Shown here: piece by piece, positions 28,801-38,397 of the stretch
Position numbering within the stretch: the stretch's first letter is position 1
How the letters are laid out: each line of letters starts with the position of its first letter
From: a bacterium
GTDB taxonomy: Bacteria; SM23-31
Direction of reading: 5' to 3'
NCBI GenBank assembly: GCA_028278455.1
Contig: JANQEH010000249.1
Location: forward strand, 32,710-96,709
Length of the DNA: 64,000 bases
The notes under the pieces: model-generated
Databases searched by the model: none
Seen by the model: the letters and a program-made list of their open reading frames with translations, nothing else
Told to the model about the DNA's origin: nothing
Made by a program: the position numbers and the translations under genes

Positions 28801-30417
28801 TCAATTTGAGAATATTTTCTTGAAAACTTCTTTGAATAATCCCATAATCGATAAATTTAGTCTGTACATCTGCCGTACTCTGGCAGCCTCTTCAGACTTG
28901 TTCTCACTGATCAGGTTTTCGTATACTTCCTTTGCTATAGGTTCAACCATAGGTTTAGGCAGTTTGTGCTTTCGTTTTATAGATATTGCTTCATTATATT
29001 TACCGGCTTCCAGGTTTTTCCTCCAAATAACAAGCGCTGCTTTTTTAATCTTCTGACCTTTTAGATTAAAGGCATAACCTATATTGGCAGCAAGTTCGAT
29101 CTGACCATCTTTTATCGCATTTTCAAAGTCTTTTTTGACCTGTTGATTTAACTCAGCATCAAACGATTTTATTTTCAGATCGCCTGCTATATTGAAAGCT
29201 TCAACAAATTTTCTTTCTTTCATCAGTGTAACAAGGGCAATATTGGCCATTTCGCTTATCCTTTTGTCAGAGACATCATATTCTTTAACGACATTTTTAA
29301 TATCAGCCGCATTACCCCTGGCGAGCAATTCAACCATAACCTTGTCAACCACAGAATTAAGTTTCTCAATGCTGTCTCCTATTATATTCTTCGTATATAG
29401 AAGATAGTTTTCCTTAATCGATTTTGCGAGGCTCAGATTATTTTCCTTCAAGACTTTATTATGAGCCGCTTCAGCAGCTGCAATTAACTTCACTTTCTGA
29501 TCAGGTGAAAGCTCATGAGTCATCAGATTGAAATTTTCAACAACTTTTAGTCCATCAGTGTACAATCCTGAATTTAAAAACTTGTTATGTAGATTTATTA
29601 CTTCTTCTATTACATATTTTACTATCTGTTTAGCAACTGGATTGGTTTCACCCTTTTCAAAAAGGTTCAGCTTGTGTACAACCTGGGCCAGCATATCAGG
29701 ATTACCCCTACTTAAAAGGCTTACAACTATCATGTCCCTGAAAACATTACCGAGCAGCTTCAGGTCTGCTTCATCAACAAGGTGCAGCTCTCTGTCACCG
29801 AGGATGTTGTATTTCTTCTCGAAAGAGATAAGTTTTGCCAGATTCTCGCTATTAATGAATTGATGATAAGCTCTTATGGAGGAAATAAGGGTTCTTTTTC
29901 GCGATATATCGAAATCCTGACCAAGGAGCATGGCGCTTTCATAATCCTTGCTGTCGAAAAAATGGTTGAATTTATTGATTACTTTATCAAAAACAAGGTT
30001 ATCAGGAAGTTGGTATTTATGTTTATAATCTAATGCCTTTTTTACTTCTCTTTGCGAGAGACTTTCGTTAAAAGCTTTAATCGCTATATTGTTAACTTCA
30101 TTTGTGGGAAGGCCGTTTTCTTTTGCCCAGTCTATTCCTTCATCATATTTTTTGTTTCTTAACAGTTCTCTGAGATGAAGAGAGACTGCCTTGATCTTCA
30201 GTTCATTGTCAAGATCATATTGTGTAGTGATCTCAACAGCAACAGGCAAATTCTTTGATTTTTTGACCAGACCTTCTACCACTTCCTCGGCTGTTCTTTT
30301 AGCTTCGATCAAAGATATATCATGTTCATGCTCAATATCTTTAGCTCTATCGATATTTCCTGCAGTGAGGTTACTGACTATCTCGTCCTTAATTTCTTTT
30401 TTGCTCTTTGGATCCAT
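28801..30417 (-). CDS. 34-residue helical-repeat protein (paralogue of 40336-41487), function unknown
   Basis: Units such as TNEVNNIAIKAFNESLSQREVKKALDYKHKYQLP and GQKIKKAALVIWRKNLEAGKYNEAISIKRKHKLP match the repeat in 40336-41487. Confidence 0.8.
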   Translation of the reverse strand: MDPKSKKEIKDEIVSNLTAGNIDRAKDIEHEHDISLIEAKRTAEEVVEGLVKKSKNLPVAVEITTQYDLDNELKIKAVSLHLRELLRNKKYDEGIDWAKENGLPTNEVNNIAIKAFNESLSQREVKKALDYKHKYQLPDNLVFDKVINKFNHFFDSKDYESAMLLGQDFDISRKRTLISSIRAYHQFINSENLAKLISFEKKYNILGDRELHLVDEADLKLLGNVFRDMIVVSLLSRGNPDMLAQVVHKLNLFEKGETNPVAKQIVKYVIEEVINLHNKFLNSGLYTDGLKVVENFNLMTHELSPDQKVKLIAAAEAAHNKVLKENNLSLAKSIKENYLLYTKNIIGDSIEKLNSVVDKVMVELLARGNAADIKNVVKEYDVSDKRISEMANIALVTLMKERKFVEAFNIAGDLKIKSFDAELNQQVKKDFENAIKDGQIELAANIGYAFNLKGQKIKKAALVIWRKNLEAGKYNEAISIKRKHKLPKPMVEPIAKEVYENLISENKSEEAARVRQMYRLNLSIMGLFKEVFKKIFSN

Positions 30418-30467
30418 TTGAAGATATTACTTTTGAAGTAGTAGATTTTCGTAAAACTGATTGTATC

Positions 30468-31322
30468 TTATATCCAGCTTGAAAGCTCTATTTTCATGTC
30501 AGGAGCGATTGCCATCACATTCCTATCGGGAATTTCCTTCCAGATATTGCCGTCATTATTTTTATTTGTGGAGATTACTATAAATCTTTTTGACGGGTCT
30601 TGATTGATGGTTTTAAATTCTACATTTGTCTCACTGAAATGAAAACCAGGGATAGAGTCATCCCGACTACCCTCATGAACATAATAATACAAAGGTTCGC
30701 CATAACGGGCGGCAAGTAGGTACTTTCCATTCGAGATCAGAAGGTTCATCACAGGCTCTTTCTGGATTTCCGCTTCATTAAATATCTCTTTCATTACATT
30801 CCCGAAATTTTTCAAGCCTTCAACAGACGCCGATACGGAACTCTCTCCCTTTTTAATACCCCCTTCACCTCTTAACATAGACAGAAATAAGTAGAAGCAG
30901 TATTCACTGTCGGTATTGCCTCCGATCTGTTTTTTGTAGGCAATAGGAAGTTTCCTGATAATCCTGGATTTCACCTTTCTGAACTGCTGTATAGTTCCCG
31001 AGTGAGCAAAAAGCCAGTTTCCCCACCTGAAAGGCTGGGTATTGGCTTCCTTTACTTCTCCTATAGAGGCAAATCGGAGATGGCTAATGAAGATCCTTGA
31101 TGATACGATCTCAGAGATTGTTGTAAAATCCCTGGAATTCTTCTTCTTAAGGGGCTTTTTGAAAAGAAACGAACTTTCATTTCTGAAAAATCCTATCCCC
31201 CATCCATCCGAGTTGCTGAATATCTGCATTTCATCTTCTGATCCTGTCGTAATCGTCTCCGGTCTGTGTTCACAGGATAGATTAACCGGTTCATCTCCAA
31301 AAAATCCGAACAGTCTGCTCAT
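30468..31322 (-). CDS. Class II glutamine amidotransferase-like protein with Ser at position 2
   Basis: MSRLFGFFGDEP..., NSDGWGIGFF, ISHLRFASIGEVKEANTQPF, FAHSGTI, NTDSEYCFYLFLS; start ATG 31322 after GGGAGC. Confidence 0.85.
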   Translation of the reverse strand: MSRLFGFFGDEPVNLSCEHRPETITTGSEDEMQIFSNSDGWGIGFFRNESSFLFKKPLKKKNSRDFTTISEIVSSRIFISHLRFASIGEVKEANTQPFRWGNWLFAHSGTIQQFRKVKSRIIRKLPIAYKKQIGGNTDSEYCFYLFLSMLRGEGGIKKGESSVSASVEGLKNFGNVMKEIFNEAEIQKEPVMNLLISNGKYLLAARYGEPLYYYVHEGSRDDSIPGFHFSETNVEFKTINQDPSKRFIVISTNKNNDGNIWKEIPDRNVMAIAPDMKIELSSWI

Positions 31323-31568
31323 GCCGCTCCCATTTGAGTTTAAGATAAGTAGGAAATTAACAAAAAAAACATGTCTTGTCAAGATATTATGGAAAAGTAT
31401 ATTGCCCCGTTTTTGGGAAGACCATCGAGGAAAATAAGTTTTGAATTTTATTATTGACGAAATCTTTTTACCTAATAAATTGCTTGAATATAGTTTAGTT
31501 TATACCTATATTTTATAGTTTAAAATTAAACTTGTACTTCATGATACTGTATTGAGAGCTCCAGGCAT

Positions 31569-33041
31569 ATGATAATAAAGATCGAAGTATCTTCAAATGC
31601 TTTAAAGGCGTATATTCGGGCTGTGGAAGACCAGAAAGTCGATGAACAAACCGCAGTAACTGAACAGGATATAATAGAGGCCGTTAAAGGCAAACAGATC
31701 ATATTCGGTGTTGTTAAAGATACAATTGAAAAACTGAAAGATTCCGTAGAAACAACCGATGAGCTTGTGATAGCTGAAGGGAAGCCTCCGACAGTTGGCA
31801 AGAACGCTGAGGTACACGTTCTAAAAAGGCCGAAAAAGCGTGAAGAAGTGCTGCCAAAATCCAACGAAGAAGGTGATGTTGATTATATATCACCGCGTCC
31901 CGGTTGGATAGTCCCGGTAAATAAAGGCGAGGAGATCGTTGTAAAAACTCCTCCAACTCAGGGTGAATCCGGGAAGAGCATTTTCGGAAAAGAAATACCG
32001 GGAATATGGGGGAAAGATTTTGATCTTGATGAGATTGGCGGTCTAAACACTGAGACTGACGGCAATTGCCTTTTAGCGAGTAAGGATGGTTTTATAATAA
32101 TAAGAACAAACAAGTTCAGTGTCGAGCCGGTGTACAGAATTTATGATGACATTGGCCCGGCAACTGGTTCAATAGATATACCGCAAAGCTATGATGTTGA
32201 GATAGCCATCTCAAAAGATGTCAAGAGCGGATATTCTGTTAAGGCGAACAAGGTATCTATCGGAGGATGCATAGAGGACAGCGAGGTAATAGCAAATGAG
32301 CTTGAAATAGTACAGGGAATTGTAGGTACGAGTGAAATACCCATAACCGCGAAGAGGATTAAAGTTGGATATATAAACGGTGCCCGGAAGGTTTATGCAG
32401 AATCCGTCAATGTTATTCGTGAAGTAAGCGCAGGAGCTCAGATATTTGCAGACCAGGTTAAAGCAAGTACAATACAGGGAAGCACGATCACTGCAAGCGA
32501 ATTTATATGGACAAACTATCTTAACGGTCAGAACAGAATATGGGTGGGGATAGATTATAAATCAAAAATGGTCCATGACAGGTGCTCTAATGAGTTGAAT
32601 AATATGGAAGAACCTCTTGAACAGCTGCAGAAAGCATGGCGAAACTCTGAAAAGAGGATGAACTACCTGAAAGAGCTTGCAAAGAAGAATCCAAAGCATC
32701 CGCTTATTGTAAAAGAACTGCCTCAGATCAAAGAGATCAAGGAGAAACTTGACTATTATATCGAGAAGAAAAAGAAGTTGGAAGAAGATAAGGCTGAGGC
32801 CCTGCAGAAAATGTACCCAACTGAAAAACCTTTTATACTCATCAGAAGTGGATTTGCTAAGGATGCATCTACAGGAGCAGCTGTACCGCCAAATACAATC
32901 ATACATATAAGAACAGAAGTTCAAAAGATTCTTGAGCCGGGATCAGGAAGATTGATGACTTTTTCAGAGGGACAAATGACCTCGACTGCAAGATACAATA
33001 TCAAGGAATTGAAAACCAAATTAAATAAAATTGACTGGTAA
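31569..33041 (+). CDS. FapA-family protein (DUF342)
   Basis: DVDYISPRPGWIVPVNKGEEIVVKTPPTQGESGKSIFGKEIPG..., beta-helical middle and coiled-coil C-terminal region. Confidence 0.88.
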   Translation: MIIKIEVSSNALKAYIRAVEDQKVDEQTAVTEQDIIEAVKGKQIIFGVVKDTIEKLKDSVETTDELVIAEGKPPTVGKNAEVHVLKRPKKREEVLPKSNEEGDVDYISPRPGWIVPVNKGEEIVVKTPPTQGESGKSIFGKEIPGIWGKDFDLDEIGGLNTETDGNCLLASKDGFIIIRTNKFSVEPVYRIYDDIGPATGSIDIPQSYDVEIAISKDVKSGYSVKANKVSIGGCIEDSEVIANELEIVQGIVGTSEIPITAKRIKVGYINGARKVYAESVNVIREVSAGAQIFADQVKASTIQGSTITASEFIWTNYLNGQNRIWVGIDYKSKMVHDRCSNELNNMEEPLEQLQKAWRNSEKRMNYLKELAKKNPKHPLIVKELPQIKEIKEKLDYYIEKKKKLEEDKAEALQKMYPTEKPFILIRSGFAKDASTGAAVPPNTIIHIRTEVQKILEPGSGRLMTFSEGQMTSTARYNIKELKTKLNKIDW

Positions 33042-33059
33042 AAATTAAATTTTTTTGCG

Positions 33060-34061
33060 ATGAAGCGACCGGACAAACTTTCACTTGCACTGCTTCCCAC
33101 TCCTATACACAAACTCCAGAAACTCAGCACGAACCTGAACAGGAACATCTTTATTAAAAGAGACGACCTGACGGGAATGCAGTTATCAGGTAACAAAATC
33201 AGAAAACTCGAATATGTACTGAAAGAGGCTGTCGATCTGAAATCAGATATTATTGTTACATGTGGCGGAGTTCAATCCAACCATTCGAGGGCGACTGTAT
33301 CAGCTGCAAAAATGATCGGTCTCGATGCATTTGCTGTTCTCCGCGGTGATCCTCCTGAGATCTATGACGGAAACACTATGATCATGTCTCTGCTTGGAGC
33401 AGGATTTAAATACGTTTCTCAGGAAGAATACAATAATATCGATGATGTATACAATGAGTTGGATAAAGAGTTTAAGAAAAAGGGATTAAAAGCCTATTTT
33501 ATTCCTGAGGGTGCTTCCAATCCCCTGGGATGCTGGGGATATATCGAAACAATGGAAGAGATCTCCAGGTACGAGTATGAAACCGGAACAAAATTCGATA
33601 CTATTTTCCTGGCAACAGGTTCAGCAGGAACGTATGCAGGGCTTCTTCTGGGGAAGTACCTGACTGACTCCAGGGCAGATATTACCGGATTCAATATATA
33701 CAGCAACACCAGAGATTTTTCTGAAGTCATTTTGAAACTATGCAATGATGTTATAACCGGATATGAATTAGAAATTGAGATCGATCAAACTGATATAATT
33801 ATCAACAGTGATTATCTTGGAGAAGGTTATGCGATCACTGACGACGCACAGCTTTCAAAAATCATCTCTTTCGCGCACCTTGAAGGAATAATTCTGGATC
33901 ATGTATATACGGGAAAGGCCTTGATCGGAATGCAGGATCTGCTTAAAAAGTATCCGGACAGGTTCGGAGAAAACATCCTATTCATGCACACTGGTGGTCT
34001 ATTCGGCTTATTCCCGATAAGAGACCTATTAACAGGATCCTTAAAAAACAGTATAACTTAA
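33060..34061 (+). CDS. PLP-dependent D-cysteine desulfhydrase / ACC deaminase-family protein
   Basis: LLPTPIHKLQKLS...IFIKRDDLTGMQLSGNKIRKLEYVL, TCGGVQSNHSRATVSAA, TGSAGTYAGLLLG. Confidence 0.88.
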   Translation: MKRPDKLSLALLPTPIHKLQKLSTNLNRNIFIKRDDLTGMQLSGNKIRKLEYVLKEAVDLKSDIIVTCGGVQSNHSRATVSAAKMIGLDAFAVLRGDPPEIYDGNTMIMSLLGAGFKYVSQEEYNNIDDVYNELDKEFKKKGLKAYFIPEGASNPLGCWGYIETMEEISRYEYETGTKFDTIFLATGSAGTYAGLLLGKYLTDSRADITGFNIYSNTRDFSEVILKLCNDVITGYELEIEIDQTDIIINSDYLGEGYAITDDAQLSKIISFAHLEGIILDHVYTGKALIGMQDLLKKYPDRFGENILFMHTGGLFGLFPIRDLLTGSLKNSIT

Positions 34062-34080
34062 TATCTATTCCGGAGGATAA

Positions 34081-35241
34081 TTGAGAATTATTTTAACCGG
34101 TGGTGGCACGGGAGGACATGTTTACCCGGCGATCTCGATCAAGGAAATAATTCAAAAAAAGTATCCGGACACCGAATTTCTTTATATTGGCATTAAGGAC
34201 AAAGCTGAAGAACATATTATCAATGCCCTTCCAGAAGGATCTGTAATACCTTTAGAATTCATAACTGCAAGCGGACTTCCAAGAAGTATGTCGCCGGTAA
34301 AAATCGCCAGGTTCAAATTTGATTTTCTTAAGGGAACATTCAAATCCTTGAAGATCATAAGAAAGTTCTCCCCGGATCTGATTATAGCGACCGGAGGATA
34401 TGTAACTGCCCCGGTGCTTTTCGCAGGCGCATTGCTCAGGAAGAAACAGCTGATTCACGAACAGAACAGCATACCAGGGCTTGTCAACAGGATTCTCGGC
34501 AGATTCGTAAACAAGATCTTTATAACTTTTCAGGATTCTTCAGCATTATTCAGGAAAGGAAAAACCGTCCATACAGGCTACCCGACCAGGAAAGCAATAG
34601 AGATCAAACAGAAATCAGACTCGAGAAGAAAAATAGGTATCCCGGATGGAGCAAAAGTTGTATTCATATTCGGCGGCAGCTCAGGAGCAAGGAACATAAA
34701 CGAATCGGTTGCCAGAAACCTCGAGATCCTTCTTTCAGCAGAGGACATATTCATTATTCACGGTACAGGTAAAGACAAAAAAGAAGGATACAGGGCATAT
34801 ACTGAAACAAAAAACTTACTTGAAGAGCTCTACCCGACATTCCTGTCAGAGGAGAGATATAGATGCAGAGATTACTTTTATGACATTGAAGACATTTATT
34901 CGGCTGCTGATCTTATTGTATGCAGGGCAGGAGCAGGCACTATAATGGAATGCTCTGCAATAGGAAAACCCATGATCCTTGTTCCAAAGAGCGGACTGCC
35001 GGGTAACCACCAGGAAAAAAATGCAGAATTCGTTGAAAGATGCAATGGTGCTGTTGTTGTATATGAAGAGAAGTTCAATGGGCAGTCGTGTCTAAACGAC
35101 AGTGAATTTGCCCGGACAATACTCAACACAATCAGCGATAACGATCTTCTCCGAGAATTGAGCTCGAACTCAAAAACTATCTTCAATGAAAATACATCGG
35201 AAATTATTATAAGAGAAATTGACCAAATCCTGAAAACCTGA
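34081..35241 (+). CDS. murG: UDP-N-acetylglucosamine--N-acetylmuramyl-(pentapeptide) pyrophosphoryl-undecaprenol GlcNAc transferase
   Basis: TTG start; ILTGGGTGGHVYPAISI, ATGGYVTAPVLFAG, HEQNSIPGLVNRIL, CRAGAGTIMECSAIGKPMILVP. Confidence 0.93.
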   Translation: MRIILTGGGTGGHVYPAISIKEIIQKKYPDTEFLYIGIKDKAEEHIINALPEGSVIPLEFITASGLPRSMSPVKIARFKFDFLKGTFKSLKIIRKFSPDLIIATGGYVTAPVLFAGALLRKKQLIHEQNSIPGLVNRILGRFVNKIFITFQDSSALFRKGKTVHTGYPTRKAIEIKQKSDSRRKIGIPDGAKVVFIFGGSSGARNINESVARNLEILLSAEDIFIIHGTGKDKKEGYRAYTETKNLLEELYPTFLSEERYRCRDYFYDIEDIYSAADLIVCRAGAGTIMECSAIGKPMILVPKSGLPGNHQEKNAEFVERCNGAVVVYEEKFNGQSCLNDSEFARTILNTISDNDLLRELSSNSKTIFNENTSEIIIREIDQILKT

Positions 35242-35261
35242 AATTCTATCTAACAGAACTT

Positions 35262-35951
35262 ATGGACTCTCCATTAGCATTAAATAAAAAATTGTCGATC
35301 TCTTCTGAAGCAGAGAAGAAAGAGATCATATCTTCAATTTCGAAAGACAAAATGTCAGAATGGATGTCATCGCCGAACTGGAAAACGAGAAACCTTTCTG
35401 TAAAAATAGCCGGCGAGACCGGCCTGGTAGAATATATTGATGATCTTATCAGATTTCTTACAGACAGAACACCAGCATCGATAATTGACAGGATCTTTGG
35501 CGGTGATTTTATTCAGGTCGGTTTTATCAGGAGAAATGCCGCAGATTCTCTGGGTAAGATCGGGCACGCCTCCGAAAGAGTGAAGGATGCTCTTATTGCC
35601 GCTTTCACTGATCCGTATTGGGAGGTAAGAACTGCCTCTATCAGATCATATACATTGATCTATCGAGAGAATACCTCCAACAGCGGGATAGATAGTATCA
35701 GAGAAATGCTGAACGACAAAAAATTCGAGGTGGTCTCAGAGGCGGTCTCAGCACTTGGTCAATTAGCGGTAACCAGGGATATTATAGAGTCTTTCAGGAA
35801 GTTTTACAGTCATCCTAATTCAAGAGTTAAAGTAGCCGTAGTCAAGTCCTTAAAAACGATGAGGGCCAGAGGCCTGATAAAGGATGACAAAGAGCTCATA
35901 GCAGAATTACGAAATATTTTTATACCAGGCAACTATCAGATAAGTGAATAA
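35262..35951 (+). CDS. HEAT-repeat domain protein
   Basis: Repeated RNAADSLGKIGHASERVKDALIAAFTDPYWEVRTASIRSY / VVSEAVSALGQLA units. Confidence 0.75.
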   Translation: MDSPLALNKKLSISSEAEKKEIISSISKDKMSEWMSSPNWKTRNLSVKIAGETGLVEYIDDLIRFLTDRTPASIIDRIFGGDFIQVGFIRRNAADSLGKIGHASERVKDALIAAFTDPYWEVRTASIRSYTLIYRENTSNSGIDSIREMLNDKKFEVVSEAVSALGQLAVTRDIIESFRKFYSHPNSRVKVAVVKSLKTMRARGLIKDDKELIAELRNIFIPGNYQISE

Positions 35952-35969
35952 TATCTAAAGGTTTATGAA

Positions 35970-37079
35970 ATGCTATACCTTTTACTTCAGCATATAGATA
36001 CTACAGAGGGTCCTTTAACATTCTTGAGGCTTGTCCAATATATTAGTTTCCGTTCCAGCTTTGCATTCCTGACAGCATTCCTGATCTCTATACTTTTCGG
36101 AAGAAAAATAATTCTCATGCTGTTCAGGAATGGTATGCGTGAGACATCCCGTGAGGAGGTCGACCTGATCGTTACAGATAAAAAAGGCACACCTACGATG
36201 GGAGGCCTTCTGATCATTTTATCCCTGCTTGTATCATCGCTGCTCTGGTGCGATTTCACAAGCCCATTCATTTATCTGCCAGTTACAGCAGTTATTTGGT
36301 TCGGAATGATAGGCTGGATTGATGATAGAAGCAAGATTCGTCAGAAATCAAGCAATGTCGGTCTATCACGGCCTAAGAAACTCATCTTACAGGGGCTTTT
36401 CGGACTATTCCTGTCTTTTATCATTTTCTCCGGAGGGACCACACCATATCCCGAAGACATAGCGACCTTCCTCTATATACCGTTTTTCAAGAATCCTATA
36501 ATCGATTTATCCTGGTTCTATTATCTGTTCTGCATTTTTATAATTATCTCTATCTCCAATGCTGTTAATTTTGCCGACGGGCTCGACGGGCTTGCTATCG
36601 TACCCTCGGTTACAACTGCGGCTGTATATGGTGTTTTTGCTTACATCACAGGAAATGCTGTTTACTCGGATTATCTGCTCTACCAGAATATGCCCGGCAG
36701 CGGAGAACTAACGATATTCTGCGCAGGTTTGATCGGTGCAGGTCTGGGTTTTTTATGGTATAACGCCTACCCTGCTCAGATTTTCATGGGAGATACAGGT
36801 TCACAGGCTCTTGGTGGAGTGATAGGTACAATAGCGATATTACTGAAACAGGAATTTCTGTTTCTGATAGCCGGAGGGATCTTCCTTGCTGAAGCGGTTT
36901 CCGTTCTGCTTCAGGACAGGATCGGAATTGCCCGGATAGGAAAAAGATTTTTCTACAGAGCTCCGCTTCATCATACGTTTCAATACCGGGGACTTGCCGA
37001 GACTACTGTTGTAGTCCGTTTCTGGATTGTGTCGATACTCCTGGCATTGATGAGTATAGTTACGATCAAAATAAGATAA
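35970..37079 (+). CDS. mraY: Phospho-N-acetylmuramoyl-pentapeptide-transferase
   Basis: KKGTPTMGGLLIIL, NAVNFADGLDGLAIVPS, QIFMGDTGSQALGG, PLHHTFQYRG. Confidence 0.95.
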   Translation: MLYLLLQHIDTTEGPLTFLRLVQYISFRSSFAFLTAFLISILFGRKIILMLFRNGMRETSREEVDLIVTDKKGTPTMGGLLIILSLLVSSLLWCDFTSPFIYLPVTAVIWFGMIGWIDDRSKIRQKSSNVGLSRPKKLILQGLFGLFLSFIIFSGGTTPYPEDIATFLYIPFFKNPIIDLSWFYYLFCIFIIISISNAVNFADGLDGLAIVPSVTTAAVYGVFAYITGNAVYSDYLLYQNMPGSGELTIFCAGLIGAGLGFLWYNAYPAQIFMGDTGSQALGGVIGTIAILLKQEFLFLIAGGIFLAEAVSVLLQDRIGIARIGKRFFYRAPLHHTFQYRGLAETTVVVRFWIVSILLALMSIVTIKIR

Positions 37080-37090
37080 AATTCTGTGTC

Positions 37091-38299
37091 TCAGATAAAA
37101 TCCGGTAGTTTAGTTTCCGGTCCGGACCTTATATGCAGGAGAAGTGAAAGAAGAAAACCTGTAAATGGGAATAGCGAGAGGACTCGCAGGATTTCATACA
37201 CTCCGTAAATATCTGCAAGTTTACCAACAACCATAACAAGCAGGCCACCCACACCCCAGGAAAAACCCATTACCATACTTGAGGTCGTACTCATATGAGA
37301 AGGCATGGTCGCCTGGGCCTGGGTTATTACGGCCGGTATTGAGCTATACAATAAGAATCCCGCAGCAGCAAGATAGACAAGCGCTGACGGTTCCGGGCTG
37401 ATGATAAACGCAAAAAGAGCGGGTGCACCGAAAAGAAAAGAAAGTGTAATCAACATTTTCGGTGAAACCTTATCCGTAATAAATCCGCCTATGAAGACTC
37501 CAAGACCGCCGAAGAAATGAAGAATGAATACGGCAAATCCACCCTTTTCAAGCGGCATTTCCCGTATGGAATACAGAATTGGCACCAAGGTAGTAAAACT
37601 CAAAATAACAACACTTCTCGATATCCCTATACAGACGTATAGAAGAAGAGATCTTACCTGTCTCAGGTTTTCTTTCTTTATAAATACACGCGGTGAAGAG
37701 TTTGCCGCCCTATGTTTGGGAGCAAACCTGAAAAGCAGTAATGATATTACAAGACCGGGGATAACCGCAACAGGAAGATAATCAAGCCCCCACAATGCAA
37801 TGATCGAAGTAACAACAAGAGGACCGACTGAATATCCTATTGAACCACCTGTTACGAAGAACGACATTGCTTTACCTTTGTTCTTTCCGCCAATTTCATG
37901 AACCATCTTCGCTGCAAGAGGGTGAAACTGTGAAATTCCAATACCACCCATTAATAAACATAAAATCAGAGCCCATTTCCCGGGCATCAATCCGATACTG
38001 CTGAAGAAAACCGCTGCAATTGCAGGTCCGGCTATAACGAATATGCGCCTTGAGATCTTATCACTCAGGTACCCGAAAATCACCTGGATAAACGACGATG
38101 CGAACGAAATCGTTGCGGCTATGAATCCGGCAAAGGCGACCGAAAAGTTCAGCTTCTTCATCAGAAGCGGCAGGACAGGTGCAGTAAATGAAGCATACAT
38201 ATCTGCAATAAAGTGTCCACCTCCGAGTAGTATAGCCGGCATCAGCCAATCCGTCGTATTCTTTCCCTGTTTTTCCACTTCCGGTCTTCCGGTATTCAA
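37091..38299 (-). CDS. MFS transporter (fosmidomycin-resistance-like)
   Basis: 12-TM pattern; GHFIADMYASFTAPVLPLLMKKL...FGYLSDKISRR; GGIGISQFHPLAAKMVHE. Confidence 0.85.
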   Translation of the reverse strand: MNTGRPEVEKQGKNTTDWLMPAILLGGGHFIADMYASFTAPVLPLLMKKLNFSVAFAGFIAATISFASSFIQVIFGYLSDKISRRIFVIAGPAIAAVFFSSIGLMPGKWALILCLLMGGIGISQFHPLAAKMVHEIGGKNKGKAMSFFVTGGSIGYSVGPLVVTSIIALWGLDYLPVAVIPGLVISLLLFRFAPKHRAANSSPRVFIKKENLRQVRSLLLYVCIGISRSVVILSFTTLVPILYSIREMPLEKGGFAVFILHFFGGLGVFIGGFITDKVSPKMLITLSFLFGAPALFAFIISPEPSALVYLAAAGFLLYSSIPAVITQAQATMPSHMSTTSSMVMGFSWGVGGLLVMVVGKLADIYGVYEILRVLSLFPFTGFLLSLLLHIRSGPETKLPDFI

Positions 38300-38397
38300 C
38301 TTTAGTTATTTCTCTGAAAATATAAAAGTGCCAATATAGATATTTTTAGTTATATTAAAAAGAATTTTCTATATGATAGAACATGGTATAAACCAAT

